Shown: positions 63,393 through 64,000 of the stretch, one piece after another | How the letters are laid out: every line of letters begins with the position of its first letter | Numbering within the stretch: the first letter of the stretch is position 1 | Assembly: GCA_009731375.1 (NCBI GenBank) | Contig: BJOX01000001.1 | Span: forward strand, 538,626-602,625 | Length of the DNA stretch: 64,000 bases | DNA from: Paulinella micropora | Taxonomy: Eukaryota > Cercozoa > Imbricatea > Euglyphida | Reading direction: 5' to 3' | Position numbers and translations under genes: made by a program | Notes under the pieces: model-generated | The model's database searches: none | Told to the model about the DNA's origin: nothing | Seen by the model: only the letters and a program-made list of their open reading frames with translations

Positions 63393-63424
63393 AAGACAGA
63401 TAGACAGATAGACAGACCTGCCAT
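60524..63424 (-). CDS. Candidate tiny two-exon gene (33 residues)
   Basis: Exon 1, 63,418-63,424: cgtcATGGCAG|gtctg (G at -3 and +4, a favourable start). Exon 2, 60,524-60,618: tatctag|AC..., encoding [20 protein letters not shown] then [10 protein letters not shown] and TAA. The phases match (1 to 1). Exon 1 may instead be the end of a longer exon opening at cttctccacag ([16 protein letters not shown], also phase 1 out), giving a larger protein. The intron holds elements A and B and CTAT arrays in the same sense. Family not recognised. Confidence 0.35.
60667..61212 (-). mobile_element. Non-coding element B, full-length copy
   Basis: Minus orientation, from cagttgatctcatcac (right end, 61,212) to cgatatctcat (left end) followed by (CTAT)n. 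Very similar to 47,889-48,432. Confidence 0.82.
61310..61497. repeat. (GGTA)n array, tail of LINE A copy
   Basis: On the minus strand (CTAC)n directly follows atctcat, so this tail unit is CTAC rather than CTAT. Confidence 0.93.
61498..62056 (-). mobile_element. LINE A, 5'-truncated copy
   Basis: Minus orientation. Holds only the end of the ORF (from [10 protein letters not shown]) and the 3' UTR. Its 5' end abuts the GATA array that forms the tail of the next copy at 62,211. Confidence 0.82.
62057..62210. repeat. (GATA)n/(GGTA)n array, tail of the next LINE A copy
   Basis: About 155 bp between two LINE A copies. Confidence 0.95.
62310..62319. other. Assembly gap (10 N) in LINE A
   Basis: The other copies show that the gap stands for about 8 bases (gtagactg). 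Confidence 0.85.
62519..63040 (-). pseudogene. LINE A ORF end: RPD...IELT domain
   Basis: 173 codons, same sequence as the 27,958 copy with minor changes ([29 protein letters not shown]). CCHC finger and RT are missing through 5' truncation. Confidence 0.72.
63067..63335 (-). other. Unassigned, possibly coding on the minus strand
   Basis: An open minus frame ([20 protein letters not shown] then [20 protein letters not shown]) with protein-like composition, adjoining LINE A but not part of its other copies. Not recognised. Confidence 0.3.
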
Positions 63425-63544
63425 GACGGCGCTGCCTTGCTGTGCGCTTGTGTCCGTTGCTCCACGTGCTGTGGAGAAGCCCAGCACGCTACCTATGTCA
63501 GCGTTCACAACACAACACACTATTACTAGGACATTGAAGTGGCA

Positions 63545-63665
63545 GAACAGCCCAGCTTTGAACTCATCGTTCTCAATCAATATTCGAGAAGCGACCATGC
63601 AGAGCACGCAGTTGGCAAGCTCTTGTCCTGAGCATTCCAATGATGGCTTCAGCGTTGTCGTACCA
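63545..63665. mobile_element. Repeat fragment G, copy 2
   Basis: Aligns with 48,590-48,700. A minus frame runs through it (ASRILIENDEFKAGLFCHF) but is not conserved enough to assign. Confidence 0.45.
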
Positions 63666-63828
63666 CTTCGAGTGTGATGGAGAACGATGAGATCAAAGTT
63701 TTGTGAGTTTGCCTCCTGCATGTGCCCAGTAATGCGACTGGAAGAGAGACAGCAAGACTTCAGGTTTGGTAATAGATCCAGTGTAGCAAAAGGCAAGTCC
63801 GGCAAAGCTGTGGTACTTTATGAACCAC

Positions 63829-63830
<2 letters not shown>

Positions 63831-63872
<42 letters not shown>

Positions 63873-63876
63873 GAGA

Positions 63877-63954
<78 letters not shown>

Positions 63955-63985
63955 AAAGAAAGAAAGAAAGAAGGAAAGAGGGACC
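63831..63985. repeat. (GA)n array ending in (GAAA)n
   Basis: Dinucleotide array near the right window edge. Confidence 0.95.
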
Positions 63986-64000
63986 TGCACTCTGTACGTC

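Overview
This window is repeat-saturated nuclear DNA from a eukaryote, most likely a protist. The evidence is spliced genes with GT-AG introns, two long LTR retrotransposons, LINE-like and tRNA-derived SINE-like elements, and tetranucleotide, trinucleotide and dinucleotide arrays over roughly half of the sequence. The LINE ORF carries a CCHC finger followed by an RPD...IELT block, an architecture I associate with animal and animal-relative LINEs. An opisthokont-type host is therefore possible, but I cannot name the species. No rRNA, true tRNA, CRISPR array, operon or prokaryotic gene was seen.

Layout. 1-606: simple repeats ending in the last exon of an unidentified plus-strand gene. 2,090-16,075: a decayed Ty3/gypsy element (about 14 kb) with direct LTRs, gag, protease, an unexplained 4-kb coding block, then RT, RNase H and integrase. 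16,803-25,918: a structurally complete but mutated Ty1/copia element with a perfect 5-bp target duplication (CAAAA). 26,003-26,204: a related solo LTR. 27,218-31,512 (minus): a small five-exon gene for an 85-residue C4 zinc-ribbon protein whose large intron holds a LINE and other elements. 31.5-39.5 kb: simple-repeat arrays, a duplicated non-coding element (D), a LINE tail and a SINE. 39,577-57,003 (plus): one 17.4-kb gene that I could assemble as about 28 short exons. It has a Ser/Pro-rich middle and a C-terminal GAF domain. 57-64 kb: an (ATT)n array, a copia 3' fragment, an inverted solo LTR, and a nest of LINE and non-coding elements that may surround a tiny two-exon minus-strand gene.

The reading frame of the GAF gene is preserved across 26 of 27 proposed splice junctions. 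The one failure flanks a 448-bp assembly gap. Its introns are mostly (CTAT)n, (TGTA)n, (CATA)n and (CT)n arrays with transposon fragments between them.

Two phenomena stand out. First, the simple-repeat arrays look seeded by retroelements: several unrelated families end precisely in a short shared sequence followed by (CTAT)n or (ATCT)n instead of poly(A). Second, many exons have degenerate copies of their own end plus splice site lying nearby in the adjacent intron (exon echoes), next to the simple repeats. Repeat expansion and local duplication seem to be remodelling gene structure together.
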